This document shows, in pieces, positions 10,752 to 22,676 of a DNA stretch of 64,000 nucleotides; the first letter of the stretch is position 1, and each line of letters starts with the position of its first letter. Under the pieces are notes generated by a model, which saw only the letters and a list, made by a program, of their open reading frames with translations, was not told the origin of the DNA and searched no databases. The position numbers and the translations under genes are program-made. The stretch comes from Cryptomeria japonica (lineage: Eukaryota > Streptophyta > Pinopsida > Cupressales > Cupressaceae). The stretch covers positions 167,197,521 through 167,261,520 of the forward strand of contig NC_081406.1 of assembly GCF_030272615.1 (NCBI RefSeq), given 5' to 3'.

Positions 10752-11695
10752 TATAATGTCCCCTATTGGGGTCTTTTCCTATTTTTGCCCTAGAATCACA
10801 AATTCAGTAGATAAGGGATGAAATATATTCAGGAATACACAATTGCTAACTTTAAATCTTGATTTAGACCCAAGTACTTGAAAATATATAAGCCTGCTGG
10901 CTATTCTTATTAATTCTGAAACTGATTGTTTGTTCCTTGCTCGATTGCCTTCTTCCTCTCCTTCGATTTTCATATCCTCCCTTTCAGATCTACTCAATAA
11001 TATTTTTATGTCTGTTACAACAATATATTTATGTCTGTTGCAAGGATATATTCATGTCTGCTGTAAATATGTTTTCATTGGTTGATCCGTTATAGATGTC
11101 TTTCCTGAATTTAAACTCAGATTTCTTAATTTATTCTATGGTCTTATTCTGTTCTGGATCTGCTTTTCTCTAGATAGCTCTCCCTCTTCACGACGCTTCA
11201 CCAACTCTTCTTATCCCTTCACCAAGGTAGGCAACCTTTTGGAGGGATATGATGCTTCCCAATTGAGACAAATCTTCCTTATTGTATACCCTTTCAACGC
11301 ATCTTTTAATGGCAGACTTGGGCCCTCCATAAGGGGCCAGGTCCATTAAACCCATGAAGATTTATTATTTATTTTGACAATTAAATCCCCAAGGTGGGGC
11401 GCTAATCACCAAGGGTCGGCCAGCACTGTAAACCCTAAGTCGGCCCTTTAAAATATATAATTATTTCTTGATTAGCCGCTGATCTCTTTTCAATCAGGTC
11501 GGCCCTCCTTAAAGAAATCACTTTTCTTACTTGGGTCAGCCTTAAATAATTATGGCCCATATTTATTACTTATTTAGGGTTGCCCTTGCATAATTTAGTC
11601 ACCTAGGGTTTTATTATCTAAGTTGCGACCTGCTAGTGCTACTTATTGTGTTTTTTCTCTTATGACAAGCCCTGACATTGGACAGAGATATGACA
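10752..11695 (-). repeat. 3' LTR of the non-autonomous element
   Basis: Begins TATAATGTCCCC on the plus strand (the expected TG has become TA) and ends GATATGACA. It is colinear with 13257-14191. Confidence 0.85.
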
Positions 11696-12329
11696 GTCCA
11701 CCCTTCCCAAGATTGCTTGTCCTCAAGCAATGTAGGTTTCTATTTCTTGAACTGAATTGTGAAGGTTCCAAACCAATCCTTGGAGATTTGTATTCCAACA
11801 TTTACACAATATGATGGATATCTCTTTGCGTTGAAGCAAGGGTGAGTTTAACATACACTAAGATAAGGATTAGAAGCATGACACGCATCTATGCAATGTT
11901 CTTTCTAAAGTGAATTTTATCTCTTTTTGGTCCCATTTTGTTATTCCCAGATTCTAGACCAATCAAAGAGTCTCTTTATTGATGATAGACCATACATAGA
12001 ACAGCTATCTAGGGTGAAATGATAGTACACAATAGAGATCTTATACTGAGCATTTTCATAATTGTTAAGCATAAAGTAATATAGACACACATGGAGTAGA
12101 CATGCTGGAAACAAGTCAGGAATGAACCAAACATGGATCATGCACATAAAAACACGAAGCATACACATGAATATATGCAGACATGGAGCATACACGCAAA
12201 TATGCGTATTGTTGGATCCCTTCTCTTGGACTAGACATTGATTTAGTTTTACCCTAGAGGCTGACAAGGTCAAAGAAGAAAGAAATGAGTATTTGGATCT
12301 GCAAAAGGAAAGTGCATAGAAGGGTTTGT

Positions 12330-12735
12330 TTGGAAAGGGGGCCTAACCCCACCTTACTACTGCCATGAGCTGGGAAGGGGGCCTAACCCCATCTTGCTTC
12401 TTATAAGCCACTTAGAGCCAAAAATAGGGCCTAACCTGCCTTTCTGCTCCCACAAGCCAGGAAGGGGGCCTAACCCCACCTTTCTGCTCCCATGAGCCGG
12501 GAAGGCAGCTTATCCCCACCTTGCTGCTCATAAGCCACTTAGAGCCAGAAAGAAGGCCTAACCCCACCTTTCTGCTCCCATGAGTTGGGAAGGGGGCCTA
12601 ATCCCACCTTGCTACTCATAAGCCACTTTGAGACAGCAAGAAGGCTTGAGCCAGCAAGAAGGCCTAACCCTGCCTTTCTGCTACATGAGCCAGGAGGGCC
12701 TAACCCTACCTTGCTGCTCATAAGCCACTTTGATT
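12330..12735. repeat. GGCCTAACCCCACCTT minisatellite
   Basis: About ten variant units of 35-50 bp share the core GGCCTAACCCCACCTT followed by CTGCTCATAAGCCACTT or CTGCTCCCATGAGCC. The array forms a quarter of the internal region of the element. Confidence 0.9.
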
Positions 12736-13240
12736 TTTTTTCTTTTTTTTTGCTAAATTTTATGCATTTTTTAACTCTACATTTTTTCAATGAAAGGTTC
12801 AATGCAAAGGGGGTACCTAAGTACAGATGAAGCCCAGCAATACAAATCAAGAATTTTATCTAATTTACCATAATTCTCCTCTTCATTGGCTAGGAAATGT
12901 GAAGTATCATTGCAAATTGAAGCTGAATAAATATGTTCTTATTTGGAAGTTAGGGTCCCTTAACAGGACGTTCCAAGGAGCTCTCCCTCAAAATATGATC
13001 AAAAGCCACAGTTGAAGTAACAAACAAGGCATGCGCAAGTGGACAGCCTCTCCAATGAATCTTTGCATAATTTTTCACCAATCCGAAAAGCCCTCATCAT
13101 GTTCCATTTTTTCACTCCTTGTGTTGTCTTGGTTATGGTTGTTGCTTGTTGCAATTTTCTTCTTTTCCTTCTCTGGATCCCTTAAAGCCCTTTGACTAAG
13201 TTGCATGAACTACTGTTTGCCCATCAGGCTAGCAAGAACA

Positions 13241-13254
13241 GTGCTTTGGTACCA
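13241..13254 (-). promoter_or_regulatory. Degenerate initiator-Met primer-binding site
   Basis: The minus strand reads TGGTACCAAAGCAC against the expected TGGTATCAGAGCAC, two bases from the LTR end at 13257. It sets the orientation of the element. Confidence 0.6.
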
Positions 13255-13256
13255 TT

Positions 13257-14191
13257 TGTAATGTCCCCTATTGGGATCTTTTCCTATTTTTGCCCTAGAA
13301 TCACAAATTCAGTAGATAAGGAATGAAATATATTTAGGAATGCACAATTGCCAACTTTAAATCTTGATTTAGACCCAAATACTTGAAAATACATAAGCCT
13401 GCTGACTATTCTCTTATTAATTCTGAAACTGATTTTTTCTTCCTTGATTGATTGCCTTCTTCCTCTCCTTCAATTTGCATATCCTACCTTTCAGAATTGC
13501 TAAATAATATTTTTCTGTTACAACAATATATTTATGTCTGCTTTAAGGAGATATTCATGTCTACTGCAATGATGTATTTATATCTGCTGCAATAATATAT
13601 ATTTCTGCTCTAATTTTTTGGTCTTAGACCAAGGGTTCCTTATCATTGGCCGATCCGTTATGGATGTCTTTCCTGAATTTAAATTCAGAATTCTTAATTT
13701 ATTCCTCACCATGCTTCACCAACTCTTCTTATCCCCTCACCAAGGTAGGTGACCTTTTGGAGGGATATGATGCTTCCCAATTGAGATGACTCTTCCTTAT
13801 TTTATACACTTTCAACGCATCTTTTAATGGCAGACTTGGGCCCTCCATAAGGGGTCGGCCCCAATTACCCCTAAAGATTTATTATTTATTTTGAGAAAAT
13901 CCTTAAGGGTCGGCCAGCACTGTAAAGTGTAAACCCTGAGACAGCCCTTTAAAACCACATAATTATTTCTTAATTAGCCACAGATATATTTTCAATTGGG
14001 TCCTTAAAGAAATCACTGTTCTTAATTGGGTTGGCCATAAATAATTATGGCCCATAATTATCACTTATTTAGGGTCGTCCTTGCATAATTTAGTCACCTA
14101 GGGTTTTATTATCTAAATTGCGATGTGCTAGTTTTACTTACTGTGTTTTCTTCTCTTATGACAAGCCCTAACCTTGGGCGGGGATATGACA
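13257..14191 (-). repeat. 5' LTR of the non-autonomous element
   Basis: Runs from TGTAATGTCCCC to GGGATATGACA on the plus strand and matches the left LTR throughout. Confidence 0.85.
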
Positions 14192-14290
14192 CTCTCGGTT
14201 CAAGGAGGTTGTCTTTTCACATTATCACATATTTGCAAATTCTGTTACAGAATTTTAGTTAATTGTGGCACTGACCAAGAGCCTAATAGG
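14192..14290 (+). pseudogene. LINE RNase H domain relic, 3' part
   Basis: After a repeated copy of the last 29 bp before the insertion, the frame continues FKEVVFSHYHIFANSVTEF and an NCGT-like segment. This matches the end of plant LINE RNase H (FREAN..AD.LAN.G). It is the continuation of the relic at 10414-10751. Confidence 0.55.
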
Positions 14291-14397
14291 CTACTATAAC
14301 TATGTATAGTAGTCACCCTTCCTCTTGGTGAGATACTGACAAAAATTAAACTGTAGAGCTCCTTAATCTTTCAATATTGGAAACATTCTATCCATAA

Positions 14398-14878
14398 TGT
14401 GAGATTTTGCCAAGATCAAGAGCTCAATGAAATGTACAAAATAGAGACACAATATAGGACAAGAATAAACTATATTCCTGTCAATAGAAAATGATCAATA
14501 GTTCAATAGTTACAATGAATATGAGCCTGCTTATATAGGCAAGGCTATATGGATATGTGAGCACACAAACATGACATGTGGCTCAATAAGAAACAAAGGT
14601 AGGTAGGAAATAGGTGTGGGTAGGTAGGAGAAACAATAAAATATTCCACATGAGGTGGATCACCCACCGAAGGTGGAATTATCACTCCACAATAAGTGGA
14701 TATGATAAATTAGTAACAAGATCAACACCATAAAAGGTGGAATTTCTCCTACACGCACTATCCCAATGTGGCACAAACACCCAAGTGTCTCATACCCAAA
14801 CTACTATGAAATGCATTTCCTAAGTAAACTTAAGTAAAGTGTAATAATATCCATGATGAATATTTATTTACACCAACA
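14398..14878 (-). repeat. 3' LTR of the copia element
   Basis: TGTGAG...CAACA on the plus strand, flanked on its left by the TSD CATAA. Confidence 0.95.
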
Positions 14879-14889
14879 CCCCCCCTTAA
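14879..14889 (-). promoter_or_regulatory. Polypurine tract of the copia element
   Basis: On the minus strand CTTAAGGGGGGG lies directly before the 3' LTR, the normal place for plus-strand DNA priming. Confidence 0.85.
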
Positions 14890-15079
14890 GTGCAACTTAG
14901 GGGAATGCACTAAAGTCTACAATGCAACTAAGCAATGCAAGATGGGTCCCAGCTACGAGGCCATAATAGGTACCCATGTACAAATGCAAATGCAATCTCC
15001 CATAAACGAGGAAAGAGAGAAAAACCCAATGGGAAAAAACCCTCCCCCAAAAGAGAGATGATGAAAGCACACAATGCTC

Positions 15080-16969
15080 TCAATGATGAACGAGAAGAAC
15101 AAAAAATATGTCCCCCCCATAAGAGAGAAGAAAGACCATGAAGCCCCCCCTCAATGTCGAATCTGCACCAATGATAGAAGCTCGATGATGTATGAAGAAA
15201 CTGCTCCACGAACGTCGAACAACATTCCTCCCCTTAGGAAGAAACAAAACCAAAGGTGTATCCATGGAGTCTCCCCAATCATGAAGGGAAGATGTACGAA
15301 AAAAACTCATGATGAATGGAATCTCTGAAAACTGCTCAAGTGTCCCCATGTCGATGCTAAAAGATACCCCCTCCAAAGGTGGTAAACTGTGCCACACTGC
15401 TGAAAAAGGCACTCCAAGATCTAGTGGAGATGGATGTAGAACATGTCCCAAAGACTCACATGTCTCCTCCAAAGATAAAGAGACCTCCTCCAACTGTTGT
15501 ACAAAAGTATCCACAATCATGTCAACCTCGAAAGAATGATCATGTAGAGAATGAACAGGAGGGTCAGAGTGTTCCCTCGCAACAATCGAAGAAGGATCAT
15601 CTTCATCAAAGAGAAGATGAATATCATCAATGATGTCTCCCAAATCTGCAATGTAGGATTCCACAAACAAACCTGCAATGTCTATCAAGTAATCATCCCA
15701 TGAATTTGAAGCTGGAAGACAATGAATATCCTACTGCACTGAATCACATGAAGGCAAAACTGTCCCACTATTCGCATCATCAGGTGCAATAGGTGATGTG
15801 ATATCAATAGGAGGAGATGAAATACAAGGCTCAAGAACGGGGTCACATGTGAGAATCCCCATGTTCAAGTGCCCAAAGTTCTCCTAAAAAACTGAACCAT
15901 CACAAGAAGTGTGATCATCCTGTGTAGAATCATCAAATGTGAAATCATCATCATCAACAAAATCTGAAAAGGAGTATAACCGAGATGCATGATCAACCAC
16001 CCCAGTCGCAATGATAGCTCTAGTCTCCAAGTCTCTAATGAAAATTGACTCGGGTGTGAACTCCACAACTCTCTTAGTTGCGCCATGTGTGATTTGATAG
16101 ATAGAAAGGAGATTGTTTGTCAAGTGGGGTACACACAACACATCATTGAAGGAGTTATCCCCAATGTCAATAGATCCTTTCCCAATCACATCCATGTATG
16201 TATGATTGCCCATCAAAATCTGCGGCATGGTGCAAGGCTCAAATGTAGAGAACATAGACTGCGAAGATGCCATATGATGAGAAGCCCCTGAATCTAGAAG
16301 CCATCTCTCTGAATCATGACTGGTAGTAGCACAAAGAGCTTTTCCTTTTCTTGTCCCATAAGAGTGAGTCTTCCCACTTGTAGAAGCCATGAATGCTTGC
16401 CCTTTTCCTTTTGAATGTGAGGAAGTGGAAGTTGATGAATCATCCTTCTTGTAGACATTAGGCAAATCAATGTTATGCTTTTTGAGGATATGTGTGAGCT
16501 CATCAATCTTCTTAGAATGGCAACGACGCTCCTCATGACCAAACTTTTTATAATAAGCACAAGTAGGTCTCTCCCTCTTTGGTGAATTATCCCTCTTGGA
16601 AGAGGATGTATCTCCTTGTTGTGGAGAGGATGATGCTTTGTCCTTAGGCTTTGATTGCCATTTCTTCTTGTTTGAGTTGTCCTTTCCTTGATTTCCTTTG
16701 TTCCCTTGATTTGCCACTAATGTTTGAGACTTAGAAGCCTTAAGAATGCCCATGCTTATCAACTTAGTTTTTCTTAAGGTACCAATTGCCATGATATTTT
16801 TAGTGAGCCAATCCAAGTGACCAACTGGATCAACCTTAGGATCAGCGGGAGCAACAATAGTTCCATCAATGTAATGAGTTAGTCCTTTTTCCATAAGTTT
16901 ACTCCATGCATCAATTTTCCAAGTAGCATAATTATGAGGAGTTAAGAGAGGAAATTTAGAAGAACCCAT
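15080..16969 (-). pseudogene. Copia gag-protease polyprotein with unusual tail
   Basis: The frame opens upstream at 17029, but the copia-like start is MGSSKFPLLTPHNYATWK at 16969. Order: a shortened gag head, a Lys-rich linker, a knuckle-like CAYYKKFGHEERRC (second Cys changed to Tyr), a protease with intact WLLDSGASHHM, a pre-integrase segment (NNLLSIYQITHG to SRLYSFSDF), and an Asp-rich stretch. After a TAG at about 15884 a GHLNMGIL piece resembles the start of the integrase zinc motif. After a second TAG the same frame stays open for about 200 codons with no known domain, ending near 15080. No frameshift separates the parts. Gag has lost much of its capsid region. Both internal stops are TAG; the second directly follows a CAG. 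Confidence 0.8.
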
Positions 16970-17039
16970 AGAAGCAAAAAGGAAGGAACACAAGAGCACA
17001 AAAGCACAAGAGACACCCCCCAAATTCACTCAATCAAAG

Positions 17040-18490
17040 TACCCCCCAAAAATGATGATTTTGGCACTTTATATGTAGTGCATGTACAATAGGCCACTTG
17101 CAAAAAATGGCAAGGTGGACTTCTGATTTTGTTTTACAACTGCTCCAATAGGCTGAGAACTATAATGCCAAAGACCAGAAAGATAGATCTATGCAATACA
17201 AATGCCAAATTGGCCAAATAAGACCATATGATGAAAGTACAATTTCTACCCACAATTGCTGCAAACTGATAGCATATTCTGAGAGTAGACAAAAAATAAT
17301 GCACTTTCAAAAAAAACAGCACCTGAAAAGGAGTTCGTATGAGCCCAAGCGGAGTCCTAGGAGTTGCAGAAATAGGGATTGGACAGGTACAGTCACCAAA
17401 AACTGAGAATTTTGAAAAATTTGTCCATCAAAATCAGAAAATAATTCCACCACGTGAAAGTAAACGAAATTCTAGCCCATTTCAAAAAAAATTGCACCAA
17501 AAAAGGAGCAAAAATGAGCAAGATATGGCCATTTGAAGTTGAACTGCAAAATCAAAAAGCTCAATGAGAGGGGCCTACAAATTTTTTTTTAAATGATGAC
17601 GTCAACGAACTGCGAGGTTAAATTTGACGGCCGTATGGCCGTCGCCAAAACTTCATGGCTGACTGGGCGCTGACTGATTGGCTAAAAAAACTGATTTGGC
17701 TGATGATGTGTCAGGGTGATCGGGCAGCGAACTGGGCTGCTGACTGGGCAGCGTCTACTGATGTGGCATGTAGTTAGGGGTCGTTGGAAAAACCACCGGA
17801 AGGCAGCTGGTTGTGGCCAGAAAGTCGCCGGAGGACCGACGGCGGCAGTCGGAAGGCAAAGAGCCGGCGGCGGGAGGCGCCGACGGGGGTGGCGCAGCAG
17901 GGAGGCGCGTGGGAGGCGCGTTGGAGGTGGCGGGGCCACCGAGGACGGTGGTCGACGGCTGGTAGACTAGGCGGGAGGAGCAGAGGCAGGAGGCCGGAGG
18001 AGTCGAGCCGCTAGGAGGGGCCGGCAACGGTGGGAGCTAGGTCGCCGGGAGGGGCCGGCAGCGGTGGAAGACGGAAGACCTCGGCAGCGGGAGACTCGGC
18101 GGTGGAGTTGCGCGGGGGCAGTGGTCGACGACTGAGCTGCAGAGACCAGAGGGTTACAGGGGGGTCTTCGGACCCCCAAAACAAATATTTTTGAATTTTT
18201 TTTTATTTATTTTTTTTGACGAAAAACATTTTCCGAATTTTTATTTTTTTTCCGAAATTTTTTTTTTCAAATTTTTTTTTTCGATTTTTTTTTTTTTTTT
18301 TCTCGGAAAAAACTAAAAAAAAATTCTCATCAAAATAGACCGACTTTATAACCAAAATTCATGGAAACGGTCACCTAGACGCAATGACGAGGTCGGATTT
18401 GGTCTAGGACGCCTCCAAAAGATGTTGCTCCTCAGTCTGCCTCTTGACGTTGCAATAATGCCTCTTCAAGACGAATCAATGACACTCTAA
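17040..18490 (-). other. Long untranslated leader of the copia element
   Basis: About 1.45 kb lies between the PBS and gag. It includes a strongly GC-rich block at 17700-18180 next to a T-homopolymer-rich block at 18190-18310. Short frames in the GC block are Pro/Arg/Ala-rich on both strands, as composition alone would produce, so I do not call genes. Confidence 0.7.
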
Positions 18491-18491
18491 T

Positions 18492-18504
18492 GGCTCTGAT
18501 ACCA
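18492..18504 (-). promoter_or_regulatory. Initiator-Met primer-binding site of the copia element
   Basis: The minus strand reads TGGTATCAGAGCC, immediately adjacent to the LTR end at 18505. Confidence 0.95.
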
Positions 18505-18985
18505 TGTGAGATTTTGCCAAGATCAAGAGCTCAATGAAATGTACAAAATAGAGACACAATATAGGACAAGAATAAACTGTATTCTTATCAATAGAAAATG
18601 ATCAATAGTTCAATAGTTACAATGAATATGAGCCTGCTTATATAGGCAAGGCTATATGGATATGTGAGCACACAAACATGACATGTGGCTCAATAAGAAA
18701 CAAGGGTAGGTAGGAAATAGGTGTGGGTAGGTAGGAGAAACAATAAAATATTCCACATGAGATGGATCACCCACCGAAGGTGGAATTCTCACTCTACAAT
18801 AAGTGAATATGATAAAGTAGTAACAAGATCAACACCATAAAAGGTGGAATTTCTCCTACACACACTATCCAAATGTGGAACAAACACCCAAGTGTCTCAT
18901 ACCCAAACTACTATAAAATGCATTTCCTAAGTAAACTTAAGTAAAGTGTAATAATATCCATGATGAATAATTATTTACACCAACA
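18505..18985 (-). repeat. 5' LTR of the copia element
   Basis: TGTGAG...CAACA on the plus strand, followed by the TSD CATAA. A minus-strand CTATATAAGC at about 18636-18645 is a good TATA box for the element's promoter. Confidence 0.95.
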
Positions 18986-19239
18986 CATAATTTGAACGTC
19001 TGCAATATGTAATAAAGTGACCTTTATGAAGTCTAAAGGTAATGTTTATTAGATCCTTTGGTTCATGTGTTTTATTTCATTTAAATATTGTTTGGCATAG
19101 CTCATGGGGAAGAGTATTTCAAAGAATTCAATGGTTGTTTCTCATTGCTGTGTGGTTCCAATGCTTGTTATTTTTCAGGCACTTAGCAGTGATCTAGATG
19201 TTTAGGCTCTTCTTATTAAGGTGTTTGTCTTTTGCCATG

Positions 19240-19570
19240 GCTTGCAGGTACTAATCCTAAAAAAGCCATGATCCTCTGCAAAAAGGGCAAGAATCAAACC
19301 TAAGAGTGAAAGCCATTTTGGCCTACAATAATTTGGCAATGCTAGAGTTCATAAAAGAAGTATTAGGTGATTACAGATTAGGACTTACAGGTCTTTGAGG
19401 TCAAAGATTGCTATCCATGAGGACTTATGGCCAACTCAGCAACAACTATCCACTTTGGTGACATATACTTAATGAGCATTCTATGAGGATGTTGAGAAAG
19501 TTTTAGAAGGCCTCATGGTGACCCATAATAAGGATCACCTTGAGGTGTTGAGTAACTTTACCATCCGTCT
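19240..19570 (+). pseudogene. Possible decayed exons of an unidentified gene
   Basis: Short protein-like runs remain: a segment reading AFYEDVEKVLEGLMVTHNKD near 19478, and another near 19320 after a pyrimidine-poor CTTGCAG that could be an old acceptor. The first run is echoed in the duplicated unit near 27185. I do not recognise the family, and stops separate the runs. This may be relic coding sequence or chance. Confidence 0.2.
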
Positions 19571-20504
19571 TTTGTGGTAACTATATTCATTGTGTGCAAT
19601 GTAGGCCAACGTTGTTCCATGTCATTCGATCCCTTGATGTGTTGACTTCACCACCTTAGGAGGATGCTAGAGGGTGAGTGATGTTCAAATTAAAGAAATA
19701 TTTGGGGAGGTGAGATAAACTCAAGAATGAATTTTTAGGTTGCATGTTGAAAGCCCCTAGGTATGGCAAATTTTCACTGCGCTGCTGTATGTTTTTGTCT
19801 TCATGGAGAAGGTTTTTGGCACTCTAGTTTAGCTGGTTTTTGGATGTTTTATTTTTTTGTATTCCTTTTTAGGGAAATTTATTGCTCTTTCCTGCAAGAC
19901 TATTTAGATTGTTATTGTTCGAGACTTATATATATTCCGTTATGTTAAGCATTATCTATGGGTGGGGAACACAATGGATTTCCATAACTAATTAATACAA
20001 AAAAAATAAAATATATATTGAATAATTTGAATCATCTTTTTCACAATATCATAGCAATGGCAGAATTGTTGCCTCAATTCTACCAAAATGTCAAGCCCTC
20101 CCTAATCTATAAAGCCAACTGATGGGGGGTTGACCATTTTGTACTTCAAAAGCATATGAGAATAAGCCTAATTTATGACCCTTTTCCTTTCCTCCTGAGT
20201 TGTAATCATGCTAAATCTCTCTCAGACAATTTCCTCATTTCCTCAGTGAAACCTAATGATTTCGTTATGTCTTCTAATAAATGTCAATTCATTTGTAAGC
20301 ACTGGAAGATTGATGAGTTAATATAAACATTGGGTTCATTTTCCTGCTCTAGATTTAAGTGCTAATGTGGATCACTGCTGAAGCTTCAACCTCGGCTAGC
20401 AATCTAGCAAATTTGAAAGAAATGGAGAGGTTCTAAAGAGTAAAATTAAAGGTAAGTTGTAAAGTAGGGCAAGGAATTTCGGTGATCTTCTAGGCAGGCA
20501 CTAA

Positions 20505-20776
20505 ACTTGGGGCCAGATACAAAATAATATTAGAGCAAAGTAATTTCAGGTAGTTGCAAGGAAGCTAATTTCATATAGAGCATTAAACATGATTTTTTAA
20601 ACTCGTCATATCAGACAATTTAAATTCAAAAGCATGCAAAACTTGGGGCCAGATACAAAATAATATAGAGCAAAGTAATTCAGGTAGTTGCAAGGAAGCT
20701 AATTTCATATAGAGCATTAAACATGATTTTTTAAACTCGTCATATCAGACTATTTAAATTCAAAAGCATGCAGAAA
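20505..20776. repeat. 136-bp tandem duplication
   Basis: ACTTGGGGCCAGATACAAAA begins at 20505 and again at 20641, with near-identical sequence between. Unit B has a single copy near 28045. Confidence 0.9.
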
Positions 20777-22676
20777 ACTCCAACAATTTCATTCCTATCT
20801 TAAGACACGTATATCGATACCTAACAGACAAACGAATGAAAATTTATGCCATAAGAAACATTTCAACAATCAGTTACAAATACCTAAAAGTAAATAAAAT
20901 ATTTTTATTTCCGAGTGACTTTTGACAGTTTATTGTTTCATGTGAGACTTCTGCAATTATCTGAATGGATTTTAACTTTAACATCTTCCTTAGACCAGTA
21001 AACTTAAATATTATGCAAGCGATCCTACAAGACTCAAATGATAAAGTATCATGGAATGCAATCACTATAGGATACCAAATGCATGCAAGGCTGGAAATTT
21101 TTTTCAGAAAATGAAATTAGAACATCTTCACTCTAGCCAGTAGCCTTTACTAGTTGTCTCAGACTCTCAAGCATGTGATGCAGTAGAGGCACCAAAATTG
21201 GGAATAGTTATTCATGATGAGAGTAAAAGGCTAGATTGAGATTATGATTATTATCTTTGCAAGCATGACATGGCATAGAATATGTTCCAAGTGTTTGAAA
21301 TAATGCCTTTCAACATATGTTCAGTATATGGTAATGCAAGAACCCAATGATAGCAGCAGCACAATAGCATATAAAAAGAAGAAAACATGCATACAATTGA
21401 TTTAGATGGGTCAAGGGTTCAAATCAACTCTTTAACCAATGAAAACCTCCCCACAATATTATAATCTTACCATATAAATAAAATGTTTAATAAACAAAGT
21501 GAAAGAGTCAATGCAAAAGGTACCAATACAACAGTAAAATAAAGCAAAAGAAAGAAACTCAACAGAGGTGAGAAGAATCAATCACTTACCTGATAACCAA
21601 AAAATATTCTACAATGGGAACTTGAAATTTCTCCAAACAAACATGATGAAAACAAAAAAAAACAATAACCGATGTTATGGGGATGTCCTAAAGAACTCTA
21701 CACAAAAACAACTATCAAAATTATTGTTCAGATTTACAAAAATAGCTAAGAAATTTAATAATGTTTTTTGAATCACCTTATCTCCACAAGCCATCTAAAT
21801 TAGAAATCCAAAGTGACTCACAGTTAACCTTTGTCTATGTATAATCGTTTGATGACAAGTAATAGAGTGAGTGATTGTCCTTGGAAAAATGCAATGCAAA
21901 GAAAGGACTGAGCATTCTGGAAAACTGTCATGCCCCCGGCCCTGCCATGATACCATATACTTGCACTATCCTTAGTAAAAGAAAATTGTCTTATTTTTAA
22001 GACTTCACAATTTTTTGTAATCTAAATCGGACCAACACAAATAGAAAAGAGAAGGTGATGATTCTATCCCTTGAATGTTAGCAATCTGACCGAGCAATGG
22101 CGCATAGGTTGGTTTATACACAGTAATCTCTATAAGGTGCATATACATATGTTAATAATTATGGTTGAGGAGTGAATTCATTGAGGCAGCAATCTCATAT
22201 GATTACCACAGCAATTTATTATGTATTTGATTACAGTTGAGCGATTTCATTAAGGCAGCGATCTCATGTTTACAACAGCGATTTATTAAGGAGCAAAAAC
22301 TAGTGTGAAAAGACACCCTTCTTAAGAAGGCTATGACCGTGGGAAGGGACATATCCTTCACTTACCAATTTAAAGGCTATATAACGGGGAACTCCATTTG
22401 AAGGAAGGGCATCAAGGAAATCAGATCAGATCAGTATTGTATACTAGCAATCTGCATTTCAGAATACAGCCATCTTGTGTCTAGCAAGTATTGTGGTATG
22501 CATTATGAAAATGTTGTGTAACATATAATCTCTTATATATCTGGTTTACTTGATAATGTGAAATGCTAATGGTTTAGTTAATAATGTGAAATGCTAACCA
22601 ATCTAGATTATTATTTATTTATTAAATTTACTTATTCTCCTACAAACAATCATGTAGAGGTTAGTAAGGAAATACA

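Larger units (their letters stand above)
10752..14191 (-). mobile_element. Non-autonomous LTR retrotransposon (LARD-like) inserted in a LINE
   Basis: Two LTRs of about 940 bp (10752-11695 and 13257-14191) flank 1561 bp of internal DNA with no gag or pol. Next to the right LTR the minus strand reads TGGTACCAAAGCAC, a degenerate initiator-Met PBS, so the element points to the minus strand. The inner part carries a minisatellite. The 5-bp flanks are CTCTT and CTCTC, but a longer direct duplication also abuts both ends (10719-10751 and 14192-14220). By eye the LTRs differ at roughly 7 per cent of sites, so the insertion is old. Confidence 0.8.
14398..18985 (-). mobile_element. Complete non-autonomous Ty1/copia element
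   Basis: Two 481-bp LTRs (14398-14878 and 18505-18985), an identical 5-bp TSD (CATAA at 14393-14397 and 18986-18990), an initiator-Met PBS touching the right LTR, and a G-rich PPT touching the left LTR define a 4.6-kb minus-strand element. The only coding sequence is one gag-protease frame with an uncharacterised tail; reverse transcriptase and the integrase core are missing. I count about 14 differences between the LTRs (near 3 per cent), so the insertion is relatively recent. It must have been mobilised by a full-length relative. Confidence 0.95.

Noticed and set aside
17682-18179. Several overlapping Pro/Arg/Ala-rich frames on both strands
   Set aside because: They arise from the GC-rich island in the copia leader. 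Frames open on both strands at once are explained by composition.
20874-21065. Minus-strand frame echoed at 28284-28601 with similar residues
   Set aside because: The likeness follows from the DNA duplication. It is indel-broken in one copy and has no motif, so it is not evidence of coding.
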